Of a stretch of 64,000 bases of DNA, positions 8,311-16,720 are shown piece after piece. The position numbers were made by a program, and so were the translations under genes. Below the pieces are notes generated by a model. It saw only the letters and a list, made by a program, of their open reading frames with translations. It did not search any database and was not told the DNA's origin. Origin of the DNA: Rubrobacter taiwanensis. Its GTDB lineage: Bacteria > Actinomycetota > Rubrobacteria > Rubrobacterales > Rubrobacteraceae. Location: assembly GCF_004337705.1 (NCBI RefSeq), contig NZ_SKBU01000031.1:42910-106909 (forward strand). Reading direction: 5' to 3'. Positions within the stretch are counted from its first letter, which is position 1. The number at the start of each line of letters is the position of its first letter.

Positions 8311-9501
8311 ATGATCACCGAGGAGCTCAGGCGGTCTCAGGGCACTGACTTCTACCTTATGGACGAGCTGCTCACCGACGAGGAGCGGGCGGTACGGGAC
8401 AAGGTCCGGCGCTTCTGCGACGAGGAGCTCATTCCGGTCGCGAACGAGTACTGGGAGAGGGGGGAGTTTCCGTTCGATCTGGTACCGAAGGTCGCCGGGC
8501 TGGGCATCGCGGGCGGCACCATAAGGGGTTACGGGTGTCCGGGGCTCTCGCCGGTGGCGGAGGGCCTGATCGGGATGGAGATGGCCCGGGGCGACGGCAG
8601 CTTCAACACCTTCTTCGGGGTGCACTCGGGGCTCGCGATGCAGTCCATCGCTCTTCTGGGGAGCGAGGAGCAGAAGGAGAAGTGGCTGCCGGTCATGGCG
8701 AGGATGGAGAAGATCGGAGCCTTCGGTCTCACCGAGCCTAACCACGGCTCCGACGTGGTCATGCTGGAGACCAGCGCCCGCAGGGACGGAGATGAGTACG
8801 TCCTCAACGGGGAGAAGCGCTGGATCGGGAACGCCTCGTTTGCGGACGTGGTCATAATCTGGGCCCGGGACGAGGAGGGCGAGGTCGGCGGCTTTCTGGT
8901 CGAGAAGGGCGCGCCCGGCTACACCGCCGAGGTGATGAAGGGCAAGATCTCCAAGCGCGCCGTCTGGCAGGCCGAGATCAAGCTGGAGAACGTGCGCGTG
9001 CCCGCCGAGAACCGGCTGGCGAAGGCCAACTCGTTCAAGGACACGGCTAAGGTGCTCACCGCCACGCGCTACGGCGTGGCCTGGGAGGCGATCGGGCACG
9101 CCATAGCGGCCTACGAGGCGGCGCTCGCCTACGCCCAGCAGCGGTCGCAGTTCTTCAAGCCGCTGGTGAACTACCAGCTCATCCAGAGCAAGCTGGCCGG
9201 GATGCTGGCCGAGATCACCTCCATGCAGCTTCTTTGCTACCGGCTCTCCCAGCTCGCCGCCGAGGGCAAGATGACGCCGGGGATGGCCTCGCTGGCGAAG
9301 ATGAACAACGCCCGCAAGGCCCGCAAGGTGGTCGCCGAGGCCCGGGACATGCTCGGCGGCAACGGCATCCTGCTGGATTACCACGTGGCCCGGCACTTCG
9401 CCGACATGGAGGCCGTCTACACCTACGAGGGGACCGACACCGTGCAGTCGCTCATCGTGGGGCGCGAGATCACGGGCGTGCAGGCCTTCTCCCAGAGGTA
9501 G
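8311..9501 (+). CDS. Acyl-CoA dehydrogenase, glutaryl-CoA dehydrogenase-like
   Basis: A 396-residue acyl-CoA dehydrogenase: an N-terminal helical domain, a middle beta domain with TEPNHGSD for FAD contact, and a C-terminal four-helix domain ending in LGGNG and YEGTDTVQSLIVGREITG. The glutamate in the YEGT block is the predicted catalytic base. The C-terminal pattern resembles the glutaryl-CoA/short-chain branch, so substrate assignment is tentative. The protein is cytosolic and would hand electrons to ETF. It has its own promoter. The phospholipase D gene follows 58 bases downstream. Confidence 0.85.
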   Translation: MITEELRRSQGTDFYLMDELLTDEERAVRDKVRRFCDEELIPVANEYWERGEFPFDLVPKVAGLGIAGGTIRGYGCPGLSPVAEGLIGMEMARGDGSFNTFFGVHSGLAMQSIALLGSEEQKEKWLPVMARMEKIGAFGLTEPNHGSDVVMLETSARRDGDEYVLNGEKRWIGNASFADVVIIWARDEEGEVGGFLVEKGAPGYTAEVMKGKISKRAVWQAEIKLENVRVPAENRLAKANSFKDTAKVLTATRYGVAWEAIGHAIAAYEAALAYAQQRSQFFKPLVNYQLIQSKLAGMLAEITSMQLLCYRLSQLAAEGKMTPGMASLAKMNNARKARKVVAEARDMLGGNGILLDYHVARHFADMEAVYTYEGTDTVQSLIVGREITGVQAFSQR

Positions 9502-9559
9502 GCGCGGCCCGGCCGGGAGAGTGGCATGCCTCCGGCCGGAGCGGGTAGACTCTCAGGGA

Positions 9560-11053
9560 ATGAGACTGCGCGGGCGCACCCTGGCTGAAGCTGCGAGCTC
9601 CGACCGGCCGGACGAGCGGCTGGACCGGATCCTGGCCCGGATCACCGACTCGCCGCTGCGCGGGGGCAACCGGCTTACGCTGCTGCGCGACGGGCCCGTC
9701 ACCTTCGACGACTGGCTTAAGGCCATCGGGCGCGCCGAACGCTGGGTGCACCTGGAGAACTACATCTTCCGCGCGGACAACACGGGCCGGCGCTTCGCCG
9801 AGGCCCTCTGCCAGAAAGCCTCGGAAGGCGTGCGCGTGCGGGTGCTCGTGGACTGGTTCGGCTGTCTGGGCGTGCCGCGCGCGTTCTGGCAGCGGCTCCG
9901 GGATGCGGGGGCCGAGGTGCGCATGGTAAACCCGCCGGCTCCGGGGCGGCTGGCGGGCGCGGTCCGCAGAGACCACCGCAAGCTGCTGGCGGTGGACGGT
10001 GTCTACGCCTCCACCGGGGGCGTCTGCATCGGCGACGACTGGCTGCAGACTTCGCCGGAGACCGGCCTGACCTACCGGGACACGGCGGTGAGCGTGCGGG
10101 GCCCGGCGGTGGCCGACCTGGAGCGGGCCTTCGCGAGCTTGTGGGACCGGACCGGAGATCCCCTCCCCGGTGACGAGCGGCCCGCCGCCGGGAGCATCCC
10201 GGCGGCCGGGAGGGAGGCCGTGCGCGTCGTCATCCAGGAGCCGGGCAAGATGCGCATCCTGCGGGCGCTGGAGTTCCTGTGCGCAGGGGTCGAGGAGCGG
10301 CTCTGGATCTCCGACGCCTACTTCGTCTCCGTGCCGGTGCTCAACCTGGCGCTGATGTCGGCCGCGCGGGACGGAGTGGACGTGCGGCTGCTGCTGCCGG
10401 CCACCAACGACCTGCCCTGGATCGGGCTCCTCTCCCGCACCGGCTACCGGCAACTGCTTGAGGCCGGGGTGAGCATCTGGGAGTACGGCGGCCCGATGAT
10501 GCATGCCAAGACCACCGTCGCCGACGGCTGGTGGTCCCGGATCGGATCTACGAACCTGAACGTCGGCAGCCTGGTGGCCAACTGGGAGCTGGATCTGGTG
10601 GCCGAGGACCGGGACTTCGGCGCGCGGATGGAGCGGATGTTCGAGGAAGATCTGGCCAACGCCCGCGAGATACAGCTCGTCCGGACCGCCCGCCGCCCGA
10701 AGCCCGAGCCGGAGCGCCCCATCAGCCGCTCCGAACGCCGGGTCCAGCGCGGCGGGCCCGGGAGCGGGTCCCAGGCGACCGCCACGCTCAGGAGGGTCGG
10801 CGGTGTTGCGCTCCAGACGAGCACGACCCCCGTGAACACACACGAACGGACCATAAACGCGGCCGTCGGCGGCGCCCTGCTGGGGATCTCCGTCCTCGGA
10901 GTTCGCTTCCCGAGGCTCCTCTCCTGGCCCCTGGCCGCCGCGGGTTCCCTCGCCGGCGCCTCTCTCCTGCTGCGCGCCGCCCGGGCCGGCGGCGAACCGG
11001 GGATGAGCGCGCGCTCTTACCGGCCCCGCGGGAAGCCGGCAGAGGATGTATGA
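9560..11053 (+). CDS. Phospholipase D / cardiolipin synthase-like protein
   Basis: A 497-residue protein with two HKD motifs: DHRKLLAVDG in the first half and MHAKTTVADG in the second, each followed by the Gly/Ser-Asn segment of the family (IGSTNLN after the second). This is the layout of bacterial cardiolipin synthases that join two phosphatidyl groups, particularly the ClsB-like type without N-terminal transmembrane helices. The C terminus instead carries one or two hydrophobic segments that could anchor it. The chosen ATG has only weak Shine-Dalgarno complementarity, and a TAGACT hexamer lies eight bases upstream, so it may be leaderless. Confidence 0.85.
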   Translation: MRLRGRTLAEAASSDRPDERLDRILARITDSPLRGGNRLTLLRDGPVTFDDWLKAIGRAERWVHLENYIFRADNTGRRFAEALCQKASEGVRVRVLVDWFGCLGVPRAFWQRLRDAGAEVRMVNPPAPGRLAGAVRRDHRKLLAVDGVYASTGGVCIGDDWLQTSPETGLTYRDTAVSVRGPAVADLERAFASLWDRTGDPLPGDERPAAGSIPAAGREAVRVVIQEPGKMRILRALEFLCAGVEERLWISDAYFVSVPVLNLALMSAARDGVDVRLLLPATNDLPWIGLLSRTGYRQLLEAGVSIWEYGGPMMHAKTTVADGWWSRIGSTNLNVGSLVANWELDLVAEDRDFGARMERMFEEDLANAREIQLVRTARRPKPEPERPISRSERRVQRGGPGSGSQATATLRRVGGVALQTSTTPVNTHERTINAAVGGALLGISVLGVRFPRLLSWPLAAAGSLAGASLLLRAARAGGEPGMSARSYRPRGKPAEDV

Positions 11054-11092
11054 TCTCCCCGTAACCTGACGCGGAGGTTGAGGAGGGTTTTG

Positions 11093-12499
11093 ATGCCGGA
11101 TCTCGCCGTGGTGGGCGCCGGTACGATGGGCGCGGGGATAGCAGAGGCCGCCGCGCTGGCGGGCCTCTCGGTCGTGATGGTGGACCGGGAGGAGGCGGTG
11201 CTCGAACGGGGCCGCGCCCGCATCGAGAGAGACCTGAACCGCCGGGTGGAGAAGGGACGCATCTCCGAATCCGACCGGGACGCCGCACTGGAGCGCGTGA
11301 GATCCGGCACCGACCTCGACCTCTGCGCCGACGCGCCGTTCGTGATCGAGGCCGTCTTCGAGGATCTGGACGTGAAACGGGAGGTGTTCTCGCAGCTGGA
11401 CCGGGAGGCCCCGCGCGACGTGGTGCTCGCCACGAACACATCCTCGCTCTCAGTAGCCCGCATAGCCGCCGCCACCGAACGGCCGGAGCGCGTGGTCGGG
11501 ATGCACTTCTTCAACCCGGTCCCGGCCCTGAAGCTGGTAGAGGTCGTCGCCGGACCGCTCACCGCCCCGGAGGTCGTACGCAAGACCTCCTCCCTCGCGG
11601 AGAGGCTGGGCAAGGTCCCCGTCGTGACCGCCGACACACCGGGGTTCATCGTGAACCGGGTCGCCCGGCCGTTCTACCTGGAGGGGCTGCGGCTGCTGGA
11701 GGCCGGCGGCGAGCCCGCACAGATAGACGCCGCCCTCGAGGGAGCAGGCTTCCGCATGGGACCTTTCCGGCTCATGGACCTGATCGGGGTGGATATCAAT
11801 CTCGCCACCTCGGAGTCCATGTACGAACGCTCCTACGGCCTGCCGCGCTACCGCCCCTCCCACCTGCAGCGCAGCATGGTCGAAGCCGGGCTGCTGGGCC
11901 GCAAGACCGGCCGCGGATTCTACGAGTACGAAGGCGGGGAAGAGACCGCCGAGGAGCCCGGGACCTTCGACCCCGGCCGGTTCTTCCTCACCGGAGACGA
12001 CGAGCTGGCCGCAGCCCTCGGCGTGAAGACCGGCCGGGGAGAGGTCGAGATCCGGGCCCTCAGAGACGAAGAGACGCTGGCCGCCACCGGAGCACCGGTC
12101 GGTATCCGGCGCTTCTCCAACGCCTCCACCGCCGTGGAGCTTGCAGGCAATGCCGATCGCGCCACCCGCCGCGAGATCCGGGCGCTCGTCCGCGCCGCAG
12201 GCCTCACCCCCGCCTGGGTCCCGGACCTGCCCGCCGGGGCCGCACTCCGCACGGTCGCCGCGCTCGCCAACGAAGCCGCCTTCGCACTCGCCGAAGGCGT
12301 CGCCTCCGCAGAGGACATAGACCGCGCCATGCAGCTCGGCGTCAACTACCCGAAGGGACCGCTCGCCTGGGCCGACGAGCTGGGAGCGGAACGCATACTG
12401 CGCGTCCTCGACGCCTTGCGCGCCCTGCACGGAGACGCCTACGCCGCCGCCCCGCTGCTCCGCAACCGGGCGGCAGGCGGAAAACCCCTCTCCCGGTAA
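11093..12499 (+). CDS. paaH: 3-hydroxyacyl-CoA dehydrogenase, PaaH type
   Basis: A 468-residue protein starting at an ATG with AGGAGG six bases upstream. It opens with the NAD-binding GAGTMGAGIAEAAALAG loop, has the HFFNPVPALKLVEV block of 3-hydroxyacyl-CoA dehydrogenases, and then two C-terminal dimerisation domains; the second lies near residues 370-460. This long form matches PaaH of phenylacetate degradation rather than the ~280-residue FadB2/Hbd form. It would oxidise 3-hydroxyadipyl-CoA or a similar 3-hydroxyacyl-CoA with NAD. It stands outside the main paa operon, directly before a TetR-type palindrome that controls the next gene. Confidence 0.8.
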   Translation: MPDLAVVGAGTMGAGIAEAAALAGLSVVMVDREEAVLERGRARIERDLNRRVEKGRISESDRDAALERVRSGTDLDLCADAPFVIEAVFEDLDVKREVFSQLDREAPRDVVLATNTSSLSVARIAAATERPERVVGMHFFNPVPALKLVEVVAGPLTAPEVVRKTSSLAERLGKVPVVTADTPGFIVNRVARPFYLEGLRLLEAGGEPAQIDAALEGAGFRMGPFRLMDLIGVDINLATSESMYERSYGLPRYRPSHLQRSMVEAGLLGRKTGRGFYEYEGGEETAEEPGTFDPGRFFLTGDDELAAALGVKTGRGEVEIRALRDEETLAATGAPVGIRRFSNASTAVELAGNADRATRREIRALVRAAGLTPAWVPDLPAGAALRTVAALANEAAFALAEGVASAEDIDRAMQLGVNYPKGPLAWADELGAERILRVLDALRALHGDAYAAAPLLRNRAAGGKPLSR

Positions 12500-12500
12500 C

Positions 12501-12529
12501 TGGAAAAAAACTGACCGGTCAGTTAAGAT
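12501..12529 (+). promoter_or_regulatory. Promoter with TetR-type palindromic operator (site A)
   Basis: The perfect 16-bp palindrome AACTGACCGGTCAGTT occupies 12509-12524. It sits between a TGGAAA -35-like hexamer (12501-12506) and a TAAGAT -10-like hexamer (12524-12529), 17 bases apart, so a bound repressor would block polymerase. The core matches sites at 30972 and 42975. The promoter drives the aldehyde dehydrogenase at 12624. Confidence 0.7.
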
Positions 12530-12623
12530 GTATCCGGCCCGGGGGCCGGGAGGCGTTCTGCGGGCGTTAGAGGGAGAGGAGGCGGCCGGTGCCTCGCTCC
12601 TGGCCGGGCGAAAGGAGCATTCG

Positions 12624-14060
12624 ATGGCTGAGATGTTCATCGGCGGCAGGTATATCGAGGCTGGGGTGGAGCGGATCTCCGTTGTGAACCCTGCGACCGG
12701 GGAAGAGGTGGACACCGTTCCGGCGGCCGGGGCGGAGGAGGTAGATGCGGCGGTCGGCAGCGCGTACGAGGCGTTCGCGGGCTGGCGCGACCTTCCGGCC
12801 TCCCGGCGGGGTGAGATTCTGCTGGAGTGTGCGCGGGCGGTGCTTGAGAGGGTTGACGAGCTCGCGCCGGTGTTGACCGCCGAGCAGGGCAAACCGCTGC
12901 GGGAGGCGCGGCTGGAGATCCGGCGCTGCTTCCACACGCTAGAGCATTACGCGGGGCTCGCCAAGAACCTGCGCGGCGGGTACGTGCCGGATCTGGACCG
13001 GGATACCTACGGTCTCATCATCAAGCGGCCGCTGGGTGTGGTGGGGGCCATCGTGCCCTGGAACTTCCCGACCACGCTGCTCGCCAACAAGCTCGGTCCG
13101 GCGCTCGTAACCGGGAATGTGGTCGTTGCCAAGCCGGCGGAGACCACCCCGCTCGTCACGCTGCGGCTGGCCGGGATCATGCACGAGGCCGGGCTGCCCG
13201 CCGGGGTGTTCAACGTGGTCACCGGGACCGGGCCGGAGGCCGGGCAGGCGCTGGCCGGGCATCCGCGGGTACGCAAGGTAGCGTTCACCGGGTCCACGCC
13301 GGTCGGCAAGAAGCTCATGGCGCTGGCGGCGGGCGACCTCAAGCGCACCACGCTGGAGCTCGGCGGCTCGGACCCCATGATCGTCTGCGAGGATGCGGAT
13401 CTAGACCGGGCCGCGAGCGCGGCCAGCGTCGGGCGCTTCTTCAACTGCGGGCAGGCGTGCCTGGCGATAAAGCGTCTCTACGTCTTCGAGAGCGTGGCGG
13501 ACGAGTTTTTAGAGAAGCTGCTCGGTAAGGTGCGAAAGCTTCGCGTGGGGCCGGGGACGGAGGAGGGGGCGATCCTCGGCCCCCTGCACACGCCGGAGGG
13601 ACGCGAGCTGCTGGAGCGTCAGGTAGAGGACGCCGTGGACTCCGGCGCGGAGGTGCTGCACGGTGCTAAGCGGCCTGGGGGCGAGAAGTACGAGCGGGGC
13701 AACTTCTACGAGCCCACGCTTCTGCTCGAGCCCTCGCACGGCTCCCGGGTGGCGAGGGAGGAGGTCTTCGGTCCGGCGCTGCCCATCTGGCGGGTGCGGG
13801 ACATGGACGAAGCGCTGGAGCTGGCCAACGGCTCCATCTACGGGCTGGGGTCTTCTATATGGACGCGGGATCTCGACCGGGCCTCGGATGCGGCGGAGAA
13901 GATAGAGGCCGGCTACACCTGGATCAACTCCCCGCAGGTCGTCTACGACGAGCTGCCGTTCGGGGGCTGGAAGCAGTCCGGCTACGGCAAGGAGCACGGC
14001 ATGGAGGCCCTCGACTACTACACGGAGAGCAAGTCGGTCGTCGTCCGGCGCGGCGGCTGA
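12624..14060 (+). CDS. NAD(P)-dependent aldehyde dehydrogenase (succinate-semialdehyde dehydrogenase-like)
   Basis: A 478-residue aldehyde dehydrogenase starting at an ATG with AAAGGAG upstream. Visible family blocks are VPWNFPTTLLANKLGPALV (cofactor and catalytic Asn), FTGSTPVGKKL, the ELGGSDP glutamate motif and FNCGQACLAIKR, where the nucleophilic cysteine lies. The ELPFGGWKQSG block near the end is typical of the succinate-semialdehyde group. Preceding it is a perfect TetR-type palindrome shared with the paa operon. That links it to aromatic catabolism, perhaps oxidising a semialdehyde intermediate. A paralogue of the same type lies at 46996 inside the paa operon. Confidence 0.85.
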   Translation: MAEMFIGGRYIEAGVERISVVNPATGEEVDTVPAAGAEEVDAAVGSAYEAFAGWRDLPASRRGEILLECARAVLERVDELAPVLTAEQGKPLREARLEIRRCFHTLEHYAGLAKNLRGGYVPDLDRDTYGLIIKRPLGVVGAIVPWNFPTTLLANKLGPALVTGNVVVAKPAETTPLVTLRLAGIMHEAGLPAGVFNVVTGTGPEAGQALAGHPRVRKVAFTGSTPVGKKLMALAAGDLKRTTLELGGSDPMIVCEDADLDRAASAASVGRFFNCGQACLAIKRLYVFESVADEFLEKLLGKVRKLRVGPGTEEGAILGPLHTPEGRELLERQVEDAVDSGAEVLHGAKRPGGEKYERGNFYEPTLLLEPSHGSRVAREEVFGPALPIWRVRDMDEALELANGSIYGLGSSIWTRDLDRASDAAEKIEAGYTWINSPQVVYDELPFGGWKQSGYGKEHGMEALDYYTESKSVVVRRGG

Positions 14061-14080
14061 GGCACCGCCGCGCTAAAATG

Positions 14081-14091
14081 TTATATATAAT
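14081..14091 (+). promoter_or_regulatory. AT-rich -10-like element before the ammonia-lyase gene
   Basis: An 11-base run beginning TTATATATAA contains TATAAT (14086-14091), 26 bases upstream of the ammonia-lyase start in otherwise GC-rich DNA. No good -35 hexamer sits at the right distance, so this may be an activator-dependent promoter. Confidence 0.4.
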
Positions 14092-14117
14092 GTAAAAAGT
14101 CCGAAGGGGTGACGGGC

Positions 14118-15731
14118 ATGACCGATTCTTCCGCGGCCACCAGGGCCAAGTTCGAGCTGGACGGTCGCACGCTGACCGTCGAGGACGTGGTGAACATTGC
14201 GCGGCGGCTCAAGAATGTTGAATGCGTACTATCCGGGGAGGCGCTGGAGAGGATCGAGGCCTCCCGGGCGCTCAAGCAGGAGCTCATCTCCGAGGAACTG
14301 CCCATCTACGGTGTGACCACCGGCTTCGGGGACAGCGCGCACCGCCAGATCTCCTCCCGGAAGACGGCCGAGCTGCAGCGCAACATCCTGCGCTTCATGG
14401 GCTGCGGGACCGGCCGGATCTCGCCGCCGGAGGTGGCCCGGGCCACGATCCTGCTGCGGGTCAACTGCCTGGCCCGGGGGAACTCCGGGGTCCGGCGGGA
14501 GCTGGTGGAGCTGATGCTGGCCTTCCTACGACACGACATAGTGCCGCTCATACCGGAGCGCGGCTCATGCGGGGCGAGTGGAGATCTCGTCCCGCTCTCT
14601 TATGTGGGCTCCGCCCTCACCGGTCACGGCGAGGTGCTCTACGGGGGCGAGGTCCGGGACGTGAAGGAGGTGCTGGAGGAGCTGGGACTGGAGCCGCTGG
14701 AGCTGGAGGCCAAGGAGGGGCTGGCGATCACCAACGGCACCTCGTTCATGAGCGCATACGCCGCTTTAGCGGTCTGGGACTCGATGGAACTGGCGTTCGT
14801 CGCGGATGTGGGCACGGCGATGGCCTCCGAGGCGCTGCTCGGCAACCGGGCGCACTTCGACGCCTTCATCCACGAGAACAAGCCCCACCCCGGGCAGGTC
14901 AAGAGCGCCGGCCTCATCCGCGAGCTGCTCGCCGGTTCCGAGCTCTCAAAGGAGATAGACCAGATCCTCTCCGGCAACGGCCTCGGCGACCGGGGGTACC
15001 GGGAGCTGGAGCGGAATATCCAGGACAAGTACTCGATCCGGTGCGCGCCACACGTCACGGGCGTGCTGCGCGACACGCTCACGTGGGTAAAAAAGTGGGT
15101 CGAGACCGAGATCAACTCCTCCGACGACAACCCCCTCTTCGACGCCACCGGCCGGACCGTGCACAGCGGCGGCAACTTCTACGGCGGGCACGTCGTGCAG
15201 GCCATGGACTCGCTCAAGATCGCGCTCGCAAACGTGGCGGACCTGCTGGACCGGCAGCTGGAGCTCCTCGTAGACGAGAAGTTCAACAACGGCCTCACAC
15301 CGAACCTCATCCCGCGCCTTACCCCGGACGATCCCCGGGCCGGGCTGCACCACGGGTTCAAGGGGATGCAGCTCGCCTGTTCGTCCATGGTCGCCGAGGC
15401 GTGCAGGCTCTCAGGCCCGGTGAGCGTCCACTCGCGCTCGACCGAGGCGCACAACCAGGACAAGGTCAGCATGGGCTCCATCGCGGCCCGCGACGCCCGC
15501 ACCATCGTGGAGCTGGCGCAGAACGTGGCGGCCATACACCTCATCGCCGCTTGCCAGGCTCTGGATCTGCGCGGTCCGGAGGGCATGAGCCCGAAGACCC
15601 GCGCCGCCTACGGGAAGATCCGGGAGCGCGTCCCGTTCCTGAGCGGCGACCGGCGCATGGAGCGGGATATAAAGGAGGTCGTGGAGCTCATCAGATCTGG
15701 CCGGATCCGGGAAGCCGTGCTCTCGGCGTAG
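14118..15731 (+). CDS. Aromatic amino acid ammonia-lyase, probably phenylalanine ammonia-lyase
   Basis: A 537-residue MIO-family enzyme. The self-forming cofactor triad is Ala153-Ser154-Gly155 (GSCGASGDLVPL), the catalytic tyrosine is Tyr64 in YGVTTGFG, and NGTSF and the QDKYSIRCAPH block follow. The pair that separates histidine, tyrosine and phenylalanine lyases is Phe93-Met94 (NILRFMGCG). An aromatic-aliphatic pair here points to phenylalanine rather than the Ser-His of histidine lyase or His-Leu of tyrosine lyase. It would release ammonia and trans-cinnamate. I recall a characterised phenylalanine ammonia-lyase from Rubrobacter xylanophilus, not checked here. The start is the ATG after GAAGGGG. 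It is followed after 14 bases by a GNAT gene and then a CoA ligase. Confidence 0.8.
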   Translation: MTDSSAATRAKFELDGRTLTVEDVVNIARRLKNVECVLSGEALERIEASRALKQELISEELPIYGVTTGFGDSAHRQISSRKTAELQRNILRFMGCGTGRISPPEVARATILLRVNCLARGNSGVRRELVELMLAFLRHDIVPLIPERGSCGASGDLVPLSYVGSALTGHGEVLYGGEVRDVKEVLEELGLEPLELEAKEGLAITNGTSFMSAYAALAVWDSMELAFVADVGTAMASEALLGNRAHFDAFIHENKPHPGQVKSAGLIRELLAGSELSKEIDQILSGNGLGDRGYRELERNIQDKYSIRCAPHVTGVLRDTLTWVKKWVETEINSSDDNPLFDATGRTVHSGGNFYGGHVVQAMDSLKIALANVADLLDRQLELLVDEKFNNGLTPNLIPRLTPDDPRAGLHHGFKGMQLACSSMVAEACRLSGPVSVHSRSTEAHNQDKVSMGSIAARDARTIVELAQNVAAIHLIAACQALDLRGPEGMSPKTRAAYGKIRERVPFLSGDRRMERDIKEVVELIRSGRIREAVLSA

Positions 15732-15745
15732 AGCGGCGGAGGTAC

Positions 15746-16636
15746 ATGCTGAAGCGGCTTCCCGTGGACACGGCTTCCCGCCCGTACTCCGGCGAAGAGG
15801 ACTACGCCCGGATGCGGGAGCTGCTGGTCGAGGCATTCGATCCCGGCGGCCTCGTGTACGCTACCGCCGGGGAGATAGACTGGTGGCGCTTTGCCGACAA
15901 CGGCGGAGGCGTCGAGGCCGCCCGGCTGTGGCGAGAGGCCGGGCGGGTTGTCGGCTTCGCCTGGCCGAGCGGGGACGAGGTGGATATCGTGGCTCACCCC
16001 CGCTACCGGCGTCTCGAAGAGGAGATGCTGGCCTGGGCCGAACGCCGGGGACGTTACGAAGGGTTCAGCGCCCTGAGCGTCTGGAGCTACGCGCGGGACG
16101 GCCGGCGGAACGGGCTGCTGGAGCGGCGCGGCTACGGGAGGACGGGGCGGTGGCTCCTCTTCTGGAAGCGGGAGCTGGACGGCGCGCTGCCGGAGCCGGA
16201 GCTGCCGCCGGGGTACGCGCTCCGGTCCGTGCGGGGAGAGGAGGTGGAGGAGCGCGCGGCGGTGCACCGGAGCGCGTTCGCGCCGTCGCAGGTGACGGTC
16301 GAGAAGTACCGGGCGGTCATGCGGTCCCCTGCCTACCGCTCCGACCTGGATCTCGTCGTCTGCGCGCCCGACGGGGCGTTCGTCGCCTTCTGCATCGCGT
16401 GGCTAGATGCGGCGAACCGGATCGGGGTCTTCGAGCCGGTCGGGGTTCACCCGGGGTACCGGCGCAGGGGGCTGGGGCGGGCGGTCGTGGCGGAGGGGCT
16501 GCGGCGGCTCCGGGACCTCGGGGCCCGGGCGGCGTACCTGAACAGCGAGGGCGCGAACGGGCCGGCCAGGCGGCTCTACGCGGCCGCTGGGTTCCGGGTG
16601 CTGGACCGCAACCACGCGTGGAGGAAGAGGCTGTAG
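15746..16636 (+). CDS. GNAT family N-acetyltransferase (two-domain)
   Basis: A 296-residue protein. The C-terminal half is a clear GNAT domain: VGVHPGYRRRGLGRAVVAEG is the acetyl-CoA pyrophosphate loop, and NGPARRLYAAAGF is the terminal motif. The N-terminal half looks like a degenerate second GNAT fold, an arrangement seen in tandem GNAT proteins. The substrate is unknown. It starts 14 bases after the ammonia-lyase stop with GGAGG close to the ATG, so it is likely co-transcribed with that gene. Whether it has a role in aromatic metabolism is not shown by sequence. Confidence 0.78.
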   Translation: MLKRLPVDTASRPYSGEEDYARMRELLVEAFDPGGLVYATAGEIDWWRFADNGGGVEAARLWREAGRVVGFAWPSGDEVDIVAHPRYRRLEEEMLAWAERRGRYEGFSALSVWSYARDGRRNGLLERRGYGRTGRWLLFWKRELDGALPEPELPPGYALRSVRGEEVEERAAVHRSAFAPSQVTVEKYRAVMRSPAYRSDLDLVVCAPDGAFVAFCIAWLDAANRIGVFEPVGVHPGYRRRGLGRAVVAEGLRRLRDLGARAAYLNSEGANGPARRLYAAAGFRVLDRNHAWRKRL

Positions 16637-16720
16637 AGGGGGTGATGCGGCTGCCGGGGACGTGATGGGGGGAGGAGACCGTACCGTGCAGGGGATCACA
16701 AGCGAAGGAGGAGTCAGAAT

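Noticed and set aside
14118..15731. Calling the ammonia-lyase a histidine ammonia-lyase
   Set aside because: The selectivity pair is Phe-Met, not Ser-His, and no urocanase or other histidine-utilisation gene is nearby.
14222..15745. Apparent N-terminal extension of the GNAT gene through the ammonia-lyase gene
   Set aside because: The extension is an Arg/Gly-rich out-of-frame reading of the lyase. The GNAT domain starts at the ATG at 15746, which has its own ribosome binding site.
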